NCBI GenBank assembly: GCA_963693305.1
Contig: OY855912.1
Location: 3,839,501 to 3,903,500 of the forward strand
DNA length: 64,000 bases
Direction: 5' to 3'
Source of the DNA: Meandrina meandrites
Taxonomy: Eukaryota > Cnidaria > Anthozoa > Scleractinia > Meandrinidae
Shown: positions 22,931 through 33,908 of the stretch, piece after piece
Layout of the letters: each line of letters begins with the position of its first letter
How positions within the stretch are numbered: the stretch's first letter is position 1
Program-made: the position numbers and the translations under genes
Notes under the pieces: model-generated
The model's input: only the letters and a program-made list of their open reading frames with translations
Databases searched by the model: none
Told to the model about the DNA's origin: nothing

Positions 22931-23147
22931 ATGGACAATATTTCGACTAGCAGTAATAGAGCTACAAGGCCAGCGTAGGAGTGATAATAATATAACGGTT
23001 CTGTCACTCTTTCTCTGGCCCTGTCGAAAACTAGTATTAGACGTCTGCGCAGGAGGCTATGATTTATCCTGTGGATAACGTTATCCACCCTTTGAACAAC
23101 TGGGGCCAGCACTTTAAATTTCCTTTGGGACAGGTCATTATTTAGCA

Positions 23148-23575
23148 GAGGGGGGTTGGGGGGGGGGGGGGGTGGTCCTAAACTGAGGAAAAAGTGTAGC
23201 CAGGAAGTTGTGACCCTCCCCTTTAAAGGGTCTAAATAAACTCTGACCGTCCCCTTACTAAAATAAAAGAAATTGGGACCCTCTCCAAATGCAAAATAGT
23301 GCAACAGTTGTTAATATATAACACCCAGTGTTTCTTTTTGCCAGCCTAACTTAAATCAATAATACAGATATCGTGCTTTCCATGCCCTACATGTACCTCG
23401 TGTTTTACTGCCTACAATTGGTACAGACGACTCAAACAAAGACTTTAGGTAAATACTTGTAATCTAGAAAATCGTAGCCCTCCCCACAAAGCCATTTTTA
23501 AAATGGCCCTCTCCCCCAAATATAGAAGCCCCTCCCCCCCCCCCCCCCCCACCCTCTCTCTGCCACCCCTCGCAA
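23148..23575. repeat. Element with G/C runs and CCCTCCCC word array
   Basis: A G run at 23158-23172 and a C run at 23533-23550 form opposite ends. Between them are about six direct copies of a word close to (g/t)(a/g)ccctc(t/c)cc. Structure parallels the elements at 5125 and 15899, with a different word. Confidence 0.55.
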
Positions 23576-23649
23576 AATAACGACTGGTCCGTTCGAGGTA
23601 AAACTTTACGTACGTTCCATTCTTAACAAACAATGTCGACCGGATACTT

Positions 23650-25800
23650 AAAAGTAAATCTTTTACGTTCCAGTCTTTACAAAGAATGTGTATGCAAATT
23701 CAGTAGGAAATTTCAATACCCTGTTCGAGACGGAGACCCTTAGCCATGCGAGGTAAAAGAGTGAAAACTTAGGAGAATTTTCCTGTGCTTTTTACATGAT
23801 CTATGTCTATGTAATGCTTACATGTAACACTGAAACATTTAGAAATATTAAAAGATTTGGATCTGTGTTTGCCTGCAAGTACTTATTTGGGTGCGTCTGG
23901 TCCCATTACCCTATTTCGGTCACAAAAGGTCGCTGATGATGTGAAATCTGCGAAGAAAACTCTGCTGAAAATAACCCCTCTTAATCGCCCACTACGCGTA
24001 ATGCTTGAATGGAAGTAAAGATGTTATCGTGAAGCGAATTCAGGATAAAAGCAAGTGCGTGATACGACCGTGAAAAGAAGTGAAACGATTCAAATGAAAG
24101 AGTTAAATAATGTAAGAATTTATGTGATGCGTGAATATGCGAAAAAACGTTGGGTAGAATCCTATAACTACCCTGGATGCAAGAAACCCTTGACGTCTGT
24201 TACGTGCACGTACAGTATGGTAGTCTGGGGGTCGTGTGGCTCAACACTTTTTGGTGATTTAGAAAATATCCATGTTCGTGCTGCCAAGTTAATTTACTCC
24301 TTAGACTGGTTTATCCATCAGAGGAAGCTAGAGGAAGTATGGCGTCAAACAAAGTGGAAACCCTCAAAGCAGATGTACATCCGCAGAGTACTTTGTTTGG
24401 TTTACAAATGCGTATCTGGAGATGCTCCGGTCCAATTACAACACTTGTGGACCGAAAATAGGAGCAATTGCAATCTTAGAAGAAAAATGTTTTGGCAGTG
24501 CCTATACCAAACACAGACTTCCTCAAAAAGTCAATTACATACGATGCATGGGGCCACATTATGGAACTCGCTGAATAACGAGGCCCATCTTAAAGAATCC
24601 TTGGCAAGTTTTAAGGGTGCTTTGAAGGAAATTAGCATCTTGAGGCTGTGTTAGTTTTTTGTTTGTAATGTTTAGTTTTGTAGTCTTTGCCAAAAAATGT
24701 CCAAATTGAGTGCGACCTGATTTAATTGCTTATTTACTATATAGCGGGTAGACTGACAGTTCACATATCTGTTCCAATCATAGGAATCTCAGGAGACTGG
24801 CGGATCATCAGTACCGGCGCTAGTAAAGTGCACCTTATATCTGGATTATTTTATCATTATATAAACTGTAGTGGCGGATATATAGACAAATTCTCCCAAT
24901 AAGTACTGTGACAAATGCATGAGACGAGTAAGGAGAAATTGTTTATCGATACTAAGTTGAAAAAATACCCATTTTATATCCAATTATTTTCATATGGATT
25001 GTCAGAATAACAAGTGTTCGTTAGCAACCTAGAAAATGGTTGCTAAATCTTTCTCTTCTCCATCCTCGACTAAATCGAAGATCGCTACAAACGAGGGAAT
25101 GACGAGAAACAGACCATCAGGGGGAGGGGCAAGTCTCGGTTCAAAGCTAAAATTCAACTTGTTTACAAATTAAAGCAGATTTGAATTCAGGGGCAAGTTC
25201 CAGGGACAACTGATTAGATTCAAAATACAATCGTTTTCTTAGTCCGGGTAATACGAAGCTTGAAGAGCATTACGTAAGGCACCGACACTCGTGTGTATCG
25301 CGCGCGATTCGTGACCTGCTTACTGCGATATTTATGGTAACCGCGTCATCAAGCCAGCATGCATCACGAACCGCTTCTGCCGCTGAACGGAAGTGAAATT
25401 TATCTAAACAAAGGTCATGACGCGGATTTGTTCACGGTCGCGATCGCTTCGAATGCCTGATGCGGTCTTAAGCCTTTAGCGACCCTCTTTAGCACGTGAA
25501 AGCAGAAAAAAAAGCAAAAAATGAGCTGTCAACCGACGTTTTTCTGTACCCGGCAGCTGAACTGCGATCTCCAGACTGGGCCTCGGATGTGTAACTCATA
25601 CCTTGTGAGTTTATATTTAGCACAATGACAAAAACCCTTTTGAAAACGAAAGCTGAATGTATTACTGAACGACACACCTTAAATCAGGTTTATATCATTT
25701 GCTTGTACGCATCTGTTTATCTGTTTGTCGCAAAGAATGAGCTAAACTCACATCTATTACTGTTATGAAACAACTGAATTGAATAGACCTGCCCTCCAGA
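23650..25800. other. Upstream region of NLR gene 3, paralogous to that of gene 2
   Basis: Interrupted similarity to 10290-12120 (see anchors cagtctttacaaagaatg, aataccctgttcgag, gaaaactctgctgaaaataa, cgcccactacgcgt). A LINE fragment interrupts it at about 24200-24660. No coding gene other than that fragment. Confidence 0.7.
24200..24654 (+). pseudogene. Non-LTR retrotransposon reverse transcriptase, C-terminal fragment
   Basis: An open frame to the stop at 24654 carries motifs typical of the region after the RT palm of LINE polymerases: SMVVWGSCGSTLFGDLENI, then a helix with HVRAAKLIYSLDW, and RVLCLVYKCVSGDAP. The catalytic YxDD box and endonuclease are absent, so it is a 5'-truncated copy, the usual result of target-primed reverse transcription. 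The in-frame sequence before about 24200 belongs to the host DNA (it aligns with 10630-10740). Clade (CR1/L2 or Jockey-like) not resolved. Confidence 0.75.
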
Positions 25801-25819
25801 CTGACATCAAATGAAAGCG

Positions 25820-25896
25820 ACATCTGCTATGAAGCGAGGCGTCTGAAAATGTTTTCGTCTTGAATTGATCTTGAAGCTCCGAGTCAGCCATTCAAG
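25820..25896 (+). other. Non-coding leader exon of NLR gene 3 (5' end unknown)
   Basis: Ends agctccgagtcagccattcaag followed by gtaattct at 25897, equivalent to the leader donors at 1510 and 12192. Start uncertain. Confidence 0.6.
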
Positions 25897-27095
25897 GTAA
25901 TTCTAGTTTCACCTTGAACAAATTTTACACATGTAATTTTCGAAGGAAACGAGATCATTAATTTTTGCTGTTTGATTATGTCACGTTCCGTTTAAAACGA
26001 TCGATTCAATCGATCGTGGGATTTCGTTCGAAGAGCGCTCCAGTTTACATTTCGCAAATACCTTCTTGAGATAATTTATGATATGTCAACCATAACCTCG
26101 CATATTTTGTTTTCGCTGCTTGCTCAAGTGAATATAAAATCGACCCTAAATTTAAATTCATAAAAATTCCTAGAACACTGCTCTTCGAAGGAAATCGAAC
26201 GTTCGATTGAATTCGATCATTTTAAACCGAATCAAATGATCTGCTGACGCAATCGAATTTTATGGAGCTGGACAGGAGTTGATCTAGAGTGTTGGCTGCT
26301 TGGCTGCGTTCGGAAATGGAATGCAATGGCACAAAATATTGTTTTGCTTCGATTGCCGCGTCACTGAGCACAATAGAATTCTATTGTGCTATTTTAATTT
26401 CGATTATCCAATATTGATTTTAGCAAACAATGAGTTCTAAACTAGCCTGAAAAGCTGGCGAAAGATGTACTTAGCTATTTCGAGAAAGGTTGTCGAAAAA
26501 AGCGCACGCGACAATCCCGAAAGGTAATCTGGGATAATACATTGTTCTTGACACTTAAGCCGTCGAACCTACTTTTTGTTGCCTGCTTTTGGCACTCGAT
26601 CGCAAACATACGTCCAAAACGTCTCCAGTCGTGCCATTTTGTCAGATTTCCCTGAACTGATGTCAAGGAACAGTAGACCTAAAACTACCCCCAATACCTT
26701 TCGACATTGTCGCGTGCACTTTTTTCCGACAACCTTGTCGAAATGGCTGCATACGGGACCCGAGGTTTTTTCAGTACGCTTGGGAAAAATGCATGAAAGG
26801 GGAAAACGGAAGCTGCTCCTATCTCTCGCATCGCGCGCGATCTCCCGCAAAATGTGTGTTCACGTGACCTCAAATTTAAGTGCCCCAGCGAAAATATCAC
26901 GCGTTTTAAAAATCATACACAGTCACTCAATTGTACACAACGAAAAAAGCTTTTAATTTAACTGTTGTGGTTGTCACTATTTTTTTGCTTCATAAATCAA
27001 TATAATATTTTTAAACGAATCGAAACGTCGACCCAAATTCCCAGAAAATATAATAAATTAATGTGTAAGAGGTATTCTTTTTGTTGTTATTTTAG
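25897..27095 (+). other. Intron 1 of NLR gene 3
   Basis: Inferred intron to the acceptor gttattttag ending at 27095. About half the length of the equivalent introns in genes 1 and 2. No gene recognised; open frames on both strands at 26470-26960 have no motif. Confidence 0.5.
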
Positions 27096-27107
27096 GTGCA
27101 ACTATCC

Positions 27108-30100
27108 ATGGATTCAGCAGCTCCAACATTTCATTACACCAATGAAACTACCAACTATGTCCGGTTGTGTAGGCTTCTGGTAGATGTGGGTGCACATGTC
27201 CTGAGAGAGATATTCGACAAGAAGCGTCCACCAGGAAGCCTGGACTCCATCTTGTCAAGTTCTCAAGTTCATCCTGTGTTGTTATCACTCAAGAAAAAAG
27301 TGTTAAATTCTTTACAATGGGGCAAATTATATCCTGCCATCAAATCTTCAGTTTCATCAAAGAGTTTTGACATCACTCTTCTGATGGTTCTGCTAAGGAA
27401 TATTTGTGGTCTTGTTCCTCCAGCTACAGGTTGGAATGATCTTCCGGCCGCGACAGATTTAACTCCTGAAGCTGATATTGTTCGCATCAAGTGCTACAGA
27501 AACACAGTTTACGGTCACGCCAGCGAAGCCTCAGTTGATGACGCAACATTCAATCAATACTGGCGGGACATCCAAGATGCACTGGTGAGATTGGGAGGAG
27601 CATGTTACCAAGATGCTATTGATAATCTCAAGACTGAATGCCTGGATCCTGAATATGAAGAACATTACCAAGAGCTTCTTAAACAGTTGGTACAAGAAGA
27701 AGTCAGCATTAAGAAAAGATTAGATGAAATTGAAAAAAAGTTTGACGCCTTGAGAGAATCAGTCGCCAATACTGAAAGAAAAGCAGGAGTTGAAGGTAAA
27801 ATAGTATAACGCATTTTCACTCACGTGACCAGCGGTGATATTGGCTTACAAAAACAAAAGACGATTTTTGCATATAGAGTTTAGTTTCCGGAGGAATGGA
27901 TTGGTACACCAATATCGCCGCCATTTCTTTGTTTTGGAACACCAATATAGCTGCTGTGACGTCACATGAAAACGCTCTATAATGTTAGCCTATATACGTC
28001 GTAAACGAACACAAGTTGCAGCACAGGAACCCCAAGCGTACTATATGAGGGAATGTAAGTGACTGACATGCTGTTGGTGGCAGAAATATCTAGCATGATT
28101 AAAAAACAAACGATGTTGGTGTCGGTGATCTATCTCGACAGGGTTAAGTGAGCGAGTAGTTAGGTGTGACCTAACGAGCTAACTATAAGGTGAACTAGAC
28201 AACTGAACAGACCATAACAGAAGAAAAGTCCTGTTTTTGTAAAATACATGCTAAATATTTCTAGATCTAGACTGTCTACACTGAGCTTCGACTTTCTCAC
28301 ATATAGTACCGTTGGGCAGCTACCTGCGGTTGGTAACTTCGTTTCCGGCAGGCAGGTTACTAACTGTTTGCAGATCTGACTACCTGCATTCAATTTACCA
28401 GCCGAACGCAACCTATATGATGTTTGAAACGTTAGTTGTAAATCTACTGGATGACTTAAGTACAGGTATGTAAAATTACCATTAATCATATAAACTATGT
28501 AACTGCAGCGTTCTGTTTGCTTTTCAGCTGTAACTGCCTACACAAGCGCGTTAAAAGCATCAGTTAAAAGCCAAACGGAATTCCAGACCAAATTACTGGC
28601 CACCCCCACCATTTCTAGTGTGAGAACAGATGATGTATTCACTAATGTTCTTATACAACATGGGCGTAAGCCCGTTGCAGACAAAAATTATGTGGGGAGA
28701 CATGAGCGCCTTCGTCAGTACGGTCAAGTGAGTGAAACGCATCGAGTCAAACACTGTCAAGAAATATTCATTCCTGCTTCTGGTCGGAACCAGAATCCCA
28801 AATCAATTCTTCTCACTGGAAAAGCCGGAATTGGGAAAACCCTGTTTTGTCAAAAGTTGATGCGGGATTGGGCTGACGACAAACTATTCCAGGCACAAAC
28901 AGATGTGGAAATCCCAAATTTTACGTTTGCATACTTGCTGACTTTCCGTCAGTTGAATTTACTTGGGGATGACTGTCTCGACCTGAGAGAACTCTTGAAC
29001 CGTTCTTCAGTGCTGGATGAACACTCGAATATCGATGATGCTTTATTTGAATACATCGTTAATCATTCCGAGGAAGTTTTGATTGTCATTGACGGGTATG
29101 ACGAGTACTCACGACAAGATTACGTCGCTAGTGATTTGGATGAACGATATCCTAATAATGTTCAAGAGACCATGCCAGTAGCTGCACTGTGTGCCAAGCT
29201 ATTAAAAGGCAAGATTTTGAGAGGCTCAGTTGTTATGATAACGTCAAGGCCCGACGAATCTGACAATATGAACAGAATTCACTTTGATCGATATGTTGAA
29301 ATTACAGGATTTTCCGAGCAACAGGTGAAAGAATTTATTGGAAAGTATTTCAAAGAAAACGAAAACATGAAGAACACTGTTCTTGATCACATCACAAAGA
29401 ATGAAGATCTTGTCAGTTTTGCCCATGTTCCAGTGCTCTGTTTTCTGATGTGTTCCTACATGGAGTATATTCTAAAGGAATCAATGAGCATCGATGCTCT
29501 CCCCGTCAAAACAAATGAACTTTATTTTGAAGTTGTCAACGGATTTGTACAGGAACATAATAAAAAAGAGATTCCTTCTGAAAATACGCTTGATAAACTT
29601 TCAGAGTTAGCAGCTAAATTGCTTCTGGAGAAGAGGTTCCTTTTTCTTCAAGAAGACATGAAAAAGTTTAGTTTACAAGAAATTCAAAGCCTGAGAGCAA
29701 GCGGTCTTCTTCATTGTGGTCCTCCTTTCAGGAAATCTTTTTCCCAAGTGACGAAGCATTTTTGTTTCACTCACCTCACACTTCACGAGTATTTGGCGGC
29801 TCGCTGGTTTGTGAAGAGAAGAGAGGTTCCTTCCAGGCAAAGTGTATCCTCAATGGTTATGCAATTTATGGCTGGCATTTTATCCAAGGAAACAGACACC
29901 GACACATTTATGGAGGAATTACTTGGAGAATTTCCATCTTTAAACGACAGTGTAGAAATCCTTCTTACAGCGAAGTGTCTTGCTGAGTATCAAGACAAAG
30001 AATTTGCTAAAAGTATCGTAAAGAAACGCCAACGTGAATACTCTAATCCCAACGCAATAATTGTGTTAAAAAAGTTAAACGATGTGGACTGCATTGCCGT

Positions 30101-30611
30101 GTCCTTTTTGTTGGATGTATTCAGTGCATTGAATGAAGAAGCTGATACAGATCATCAACAGGCCTTCACAGTTTCAAGGTTAAGTGTCGAATTATCAAAC
30201 CTAACGCAGTCTGGAGTAAGGCGAATCGTTGAGTCATTGGAGAAAGACTCATGTGACATCACCGAACTGGAGCTGCGTTGTTGTCGACTGAATGACGTAT
30301 GTGCTGATTGCTTTAGAGGACTAGCTTCAACTAAATTAACTGAACTAATACTGACTGATAATCAGATCACCGATGCCGGTGTTGTCAGTCTCTCTCAAGC
30401 CTTACAATCGTCAACATGTCAAGTGACCACACTTGGTCTGAGTGGCAATCACTTCACTGACGTCGGTGTTGTCAATTTGTGTCAAGCGTTACGATCATCA
30501 GCCTGTCAAGTAACTGAACTTTATCTGAGCCATAATAAGACCACTGACACTGGCAAGCAAAGTCTCACAAAACTGAAACACGAGAAGCCGGATCTTTATT
30601 TACGGTATTAG
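27108..30611 (+). CDS. NLR gene 3: HEPN(DZIP3-like)-NACHT with short LRR
   Basis: Exons 27108-27795 and 28528-30611 join in phase 1 (gaag/gtaaaa; ttttcag) and give 923 residues. An in-frame GTG at the exon start (27096) is not taken; the ATG at 27108 aligns with the starts of genes 1 and 2, although residue 2 is Asp rather than Ala. HEPN keeps R131...H137. Walker A is at 327-334 and Walker [11 protein letters not shown] at 413-422. The LRR region has only one degenerate and two full units plus a cap, so the ligand-binding surface is far smaller than in genes 1 and 2. The frame is intact, so it is not an obvious pseudogene. It may be a regulator, or a receptor with other specificity; both are inference. 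Confidence 0.92.
30291..30539 (+). repeat. LRR-coding array of NLR gene 3 (3 units)
   Basis: One degenerate 75-base unit and two 87-base units in frame, then a cap ([10 protein letters not shown]). The second unit is very close to those of genes 1 and 2; the third is more diverged. Confidence 0.9.
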
Positions 30612-30794
30612 AACGGTAGTGATAAAGAAGAAGTTCGAAGTAGGCAATGCTGTTTTTATTGTAGATATATAACTTAGTTCACAAGTCGTTGTGGATTTAG
30701 AATTTCGTAATAGATTAATTATTTTCAATACCTCACCTTAAAACTAACACGTCTATCTGTTTTAGCATATTAAAGTGGCGGCTCTTTCTTTATG

Positions 30795-32174
30795 CAGGGA
30801 CCGCGGAGACCATTTAAAAGTGGTAGGGCTTAAAATCTGGCCAAGACAAACAAGTATTAAGGGCCACTGTTCCGTCTTTTATCATGCATTTGTGTGCCAC
30901 CATATTTACAACCCCATTCAAACACTCATTAATAATTCACAAAGAAAGCAGAAAAGAAATTAATGTTTAATGAGTGTCTTTATATCTGATAGACACAGCT
31001 AAACTTTACGTCCAATTTTCGAGTCCAAAATAACCCAAAATCTAAATATTGGTGCGAGAATGAGTAGATCTACATCAGAAGATTTTGAAGCCGTTCCATA
31101 CATTCGCAGATCCTGTTTTATCAAGCCTAAAACACTCGGCTGCGCCTCGTGTTTTAAACTTGATAAAACACTGCTGCTCATTTATTAAACATTACATAAA
31201 CATAACATAGGCGTCCTCACTTAGTATACCCGGGGGTGGAAGCTGAATCATTGGACTCTGGATATTCATTTTTCCTGCCTCTTTTTACCTCAATAATTCA
31301 TTACTCATTTATAAGTTTCATTCGATGTTCATGATTCATTTTTCATTGTTTCCATCCAGTTTTCAAAATAACTTCTGACCAGTTCCTGTTGTTTTCCGCT
31401 TACACTGTGGTTGCGCATTCTCTGGTGTTTGTGCCGGTTCCTTGCCAGCGAAGTCTACATTTCCAAATGGGGACTTTGCTAGCGGGGAATTATGCCGGAA
31501 ACCGATGTAAAATGTTTTTTTTCTGATTTTGTCGTCAAATTATTTCTAAAATATTAACTGTGTGTAACATAGCTAATCACAATCAAGTTGGTAAGGGATG
31601 AAGATATGAAGCCAAGGGTGCATTCGATCGTGTTTTCAGCCTTCTTTTCTGTAGGGGGTCTGGGGGCATGTTTCACCAGAAAATTTTGAAAATTAGATGC
31701 TCAGAAATGCTATTTCCCGCCATTTCTGTGATATATTTGTTAAGAAGTTTATAGTAGTTTACATTCCATATTCACAATATCTCGGAAACCATTCATGATT
31801 CGTTTAGCCATTTCTCAGAATTCATGATTTCCAGGTTTTTAACAGGAAGATTCATCATTCCTACTAATTTTACAGCCACTTGCACCCCCGAGTATGCCAC
31901 CCAATACAGTAAATATGTTAAATAAAACTACCTAAGGTCGCTACTTTTTGAAGTTGCCAAAGTTTTTCTTGTGGTTCTTCCGCGCAGCTTTGCCGAGCCT
32001 TTTACTTCGTTAAGCGCATATTCAAAAGTATGTACGCGTTTTGTCACTTTCAAATTGTAAAATTCATAGAGTCTTCATACGTTATCCATGTCATCTGAAG
32101 CCCTAAAAAATCAACCCAAGCAAAAAAGTGGTAGGGCTATAGCCCTACCAGCCCCTCCCCCTCCGCGGTCCCTG
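30795..32174. mobile_element. CAGGGACCGCGGA-type non-autonomous transposon
   Basis: Termini cagggaccgcggag (30795) and ctccgcggtccctg (to 32174) are inverted, with ttatg on both sides as a 5-bp target-site duplication. Subterminal agtggtagggct words occur near both ends. A second, 212-bp member is at 54113-54324. A nested element occupies 31224-31896. No transposase seen; CAGGG ends recall hAT elements, but the 5-bp duplication is unusual for them. Confidence 0.8.
31224..31896. repeat. Nested element with ATTCATGATTC words
   Basis: Imperfect inverted ends (gtatacccgggggtggaagc / gtgcacc-type inverse near cacttgcacccccgagtatg). Inside, words such as attcatgattc, ttcatt and gattcatc recur at 31245-31345 and 31760-31860. 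Lies wholly within the element at 30795. Confidence 0.55.
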
Positions 32175-33106
32175 TTATGGCTTGGCTCGCGAGAGAGATA
32201 AATCGTCATCTTCTCGTAAACGAGACGGATGACTGTCAATTTTTCACTTATTTTGAATCTAGTAATCACCTTTTTTCTATAAAAGGAACACAGACCAATT
32301 TCTATTTCAGAATTTATCACTGGAAAAGTGAACATAGCCAGAACTCGTGAAAATATCAGGGAGATCATGGGTTCGATTCATGCCCGTCGGTGACTCAGAA
32401 TTTTTCTTTGTCCCACGCTCGCGACATGTTGATTATTCAGACTATTTCTTCTTCCACAAAAACTACAGCATTTTTCTAAAATCTTTGTTAATAAGAGTAA
32501 TTAATTAACCAAGTAATAAATCACTCTTGAAGACAATTTTTTTAATTGAAGCACACAAGAAAGGCATAACTTACAGTTACATTACTAAACTGCTAACGGC
32601 ACAGTTGCAAATATGACAGTGCGATTACTTCAGATCGCTTATGCCTAGTTACGGCATTATTTATAGAGCAATTACTCCCTTATATTACCAACGATATATA
32701 GTGTTAATACACTTATTTTACAGTACAATACATGGAATTTTATACTTAAAGTACATTGCATTAGCAAGGACGGTTAACATTACTCACAATACTTTTTGTT
32801 CTATTTTACACTATTTATTTATTTATATTTTATTTATTTTAATTACTTTTAAGTTACTTAATTCCAACAAATTGCTTAAAATAGCACATATTTTCGCTAA
32901 AATAAACCATAAGTAAGTTAAATAAATCAGTAAAAAAGAGAAAAAAAGTATTTACCACACGGCATGAGCTATTGTGGATGAAAACGTTTCCCGTTTGTGC
33001 GTAAATTGTTTCTTTTTGAAACTTTGCAAAGAAGCGTGGCCGTCAATCATAATCGTGCAACCTTATTGGCTAACTTGTAAAGAAGTTTGTTGGGTGGCGC
33101 GTAGCC
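32175..33106. other. Spacer between transposon cluster and isopeptidase gene
   Basis: AT-rich; no gene recognised. A box-B-like gggttcgattc at 32371 hints at a decayed tRNA-derived SINE, not otherwise supported. Confidence 0.4.
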
Positions 33107-33114
33107 CAGTTCTG

Positions 33115-33574
33115 AGGGTCGTACAGGGGGGGGGTCTCTGACACGATTCACGGACGAAAAAAATCACGGATCACGGATCACGGATATTGAAATTTCATTT
33201 TCCCGAATCACGAAAATAAGTACTCTTTTATCCTATTCTTACGCTACAAATAATGTTTGAAGAAATCAAAATTGATTAAGAAATTACGAAAATAAGAAAG
33301 AAACATACTCTTTTATCCTGTTCTTACTCTACAAAGAGTGTTTGACGTTACGATAATTATACGGAGATCACATTTGAGGTCTCGCGTCTCAAAATCACGC
33401 AAAATAAAGTCAATAAAGTGGTGAAATCACGAATATCGGTTATTAATTCAAGCTCTTCACATGTCACGCAAACCTTCTGGTCACGGGTCACGAAGAATAA
33501 ATTTATTAAATTCTCGTTTCACGGAAAATAAAATCAACTAATCACGCGTCACGAGAATACCCCTGTACGACCCT
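33115..33574. mobile_element. hAT-type MITE with 8-bp target duplication and ATCACG words
   Basis: Termini agggtcgtacagggg and its exact inverse cccctgtacgaccct are flanked on both sides by cagttctg (33107-33114 and 33575-33582). An 8-bp duplication fits hAT elements. The interior repeats (a/t)tcacg(g/a) more than ten times in direct orientation, plus a duplicated ~60-bp block with tactcttttatcct. Confidence 0.85.
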
Positions 33575-33656
33575 CAGTTCTGGCCCTCTCTCTGTCACGC
33601 CTGTAGTGTTACGTGACAGCCCATAGTGTTGCGTGACAGGGAGAGGGCCAGAACTG
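33575..33656. repeat. Hairpin element interrupted by the MITE at 33115
   Basis: cagttctggccctctctctg at its left and the inverse cagggagagggccagaactg at its right, with tagtgtt(a/g)cgtgacag repeated in the loop. The target duplication of the neighbouring MITE is made of the first bases of this hairpin, so the MITE landed in it. Confidence 0.7.
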
Positions 33657-33908
33657 GACTATAAGGCGCGTCGCACAGTAACTTCAGTAGAAATAGAAAA
33701 CCCACTGCGGTGGCAAAACAACAAACATCGGAAAAAACTTTAATTTTGAAAACTTGACGTTTCATTACATCCAACTCCTCACCAGTCACGCTCACACTCC
33801 TTCCCAGGGCCTCTCTTTTCAGTACCAGTCCCCAACGGTTTTCCCAGAGTCAAAACAGAGTCAAAACAGCAAGTGTTGTAGACGATTGTAGACACATTTA
33901 CATGTAAA

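Larger units (their letters stand above)
20653..23040. mobile_element. Remnant DNA transposon with THAP-domain fragment
   Basis: The left end gtagaacaaacaaatt...cgtacgacggaaa is shared with the MITE at 9772. At 22935-23035 the same MITE core (atatttcgactagcagtaat; ctctggccctgtcg) reappears. Between them is a minus-strand THAP-coding frame and a nested fold-back (22502-22930). THAP domains are typical DNA-binding heads of P-element transposases, so a P-type origin is plausible, but the catalytic part is not seen and the right boundary is uncertain. Confidence 0.55.

Noticed and set aside
27096..27107. GTG start for NLR gene 3 giving four extra residues
   Set aside because: It is the first base after the splice acceptor; the ATG at 27108 aligns with the other two genes.
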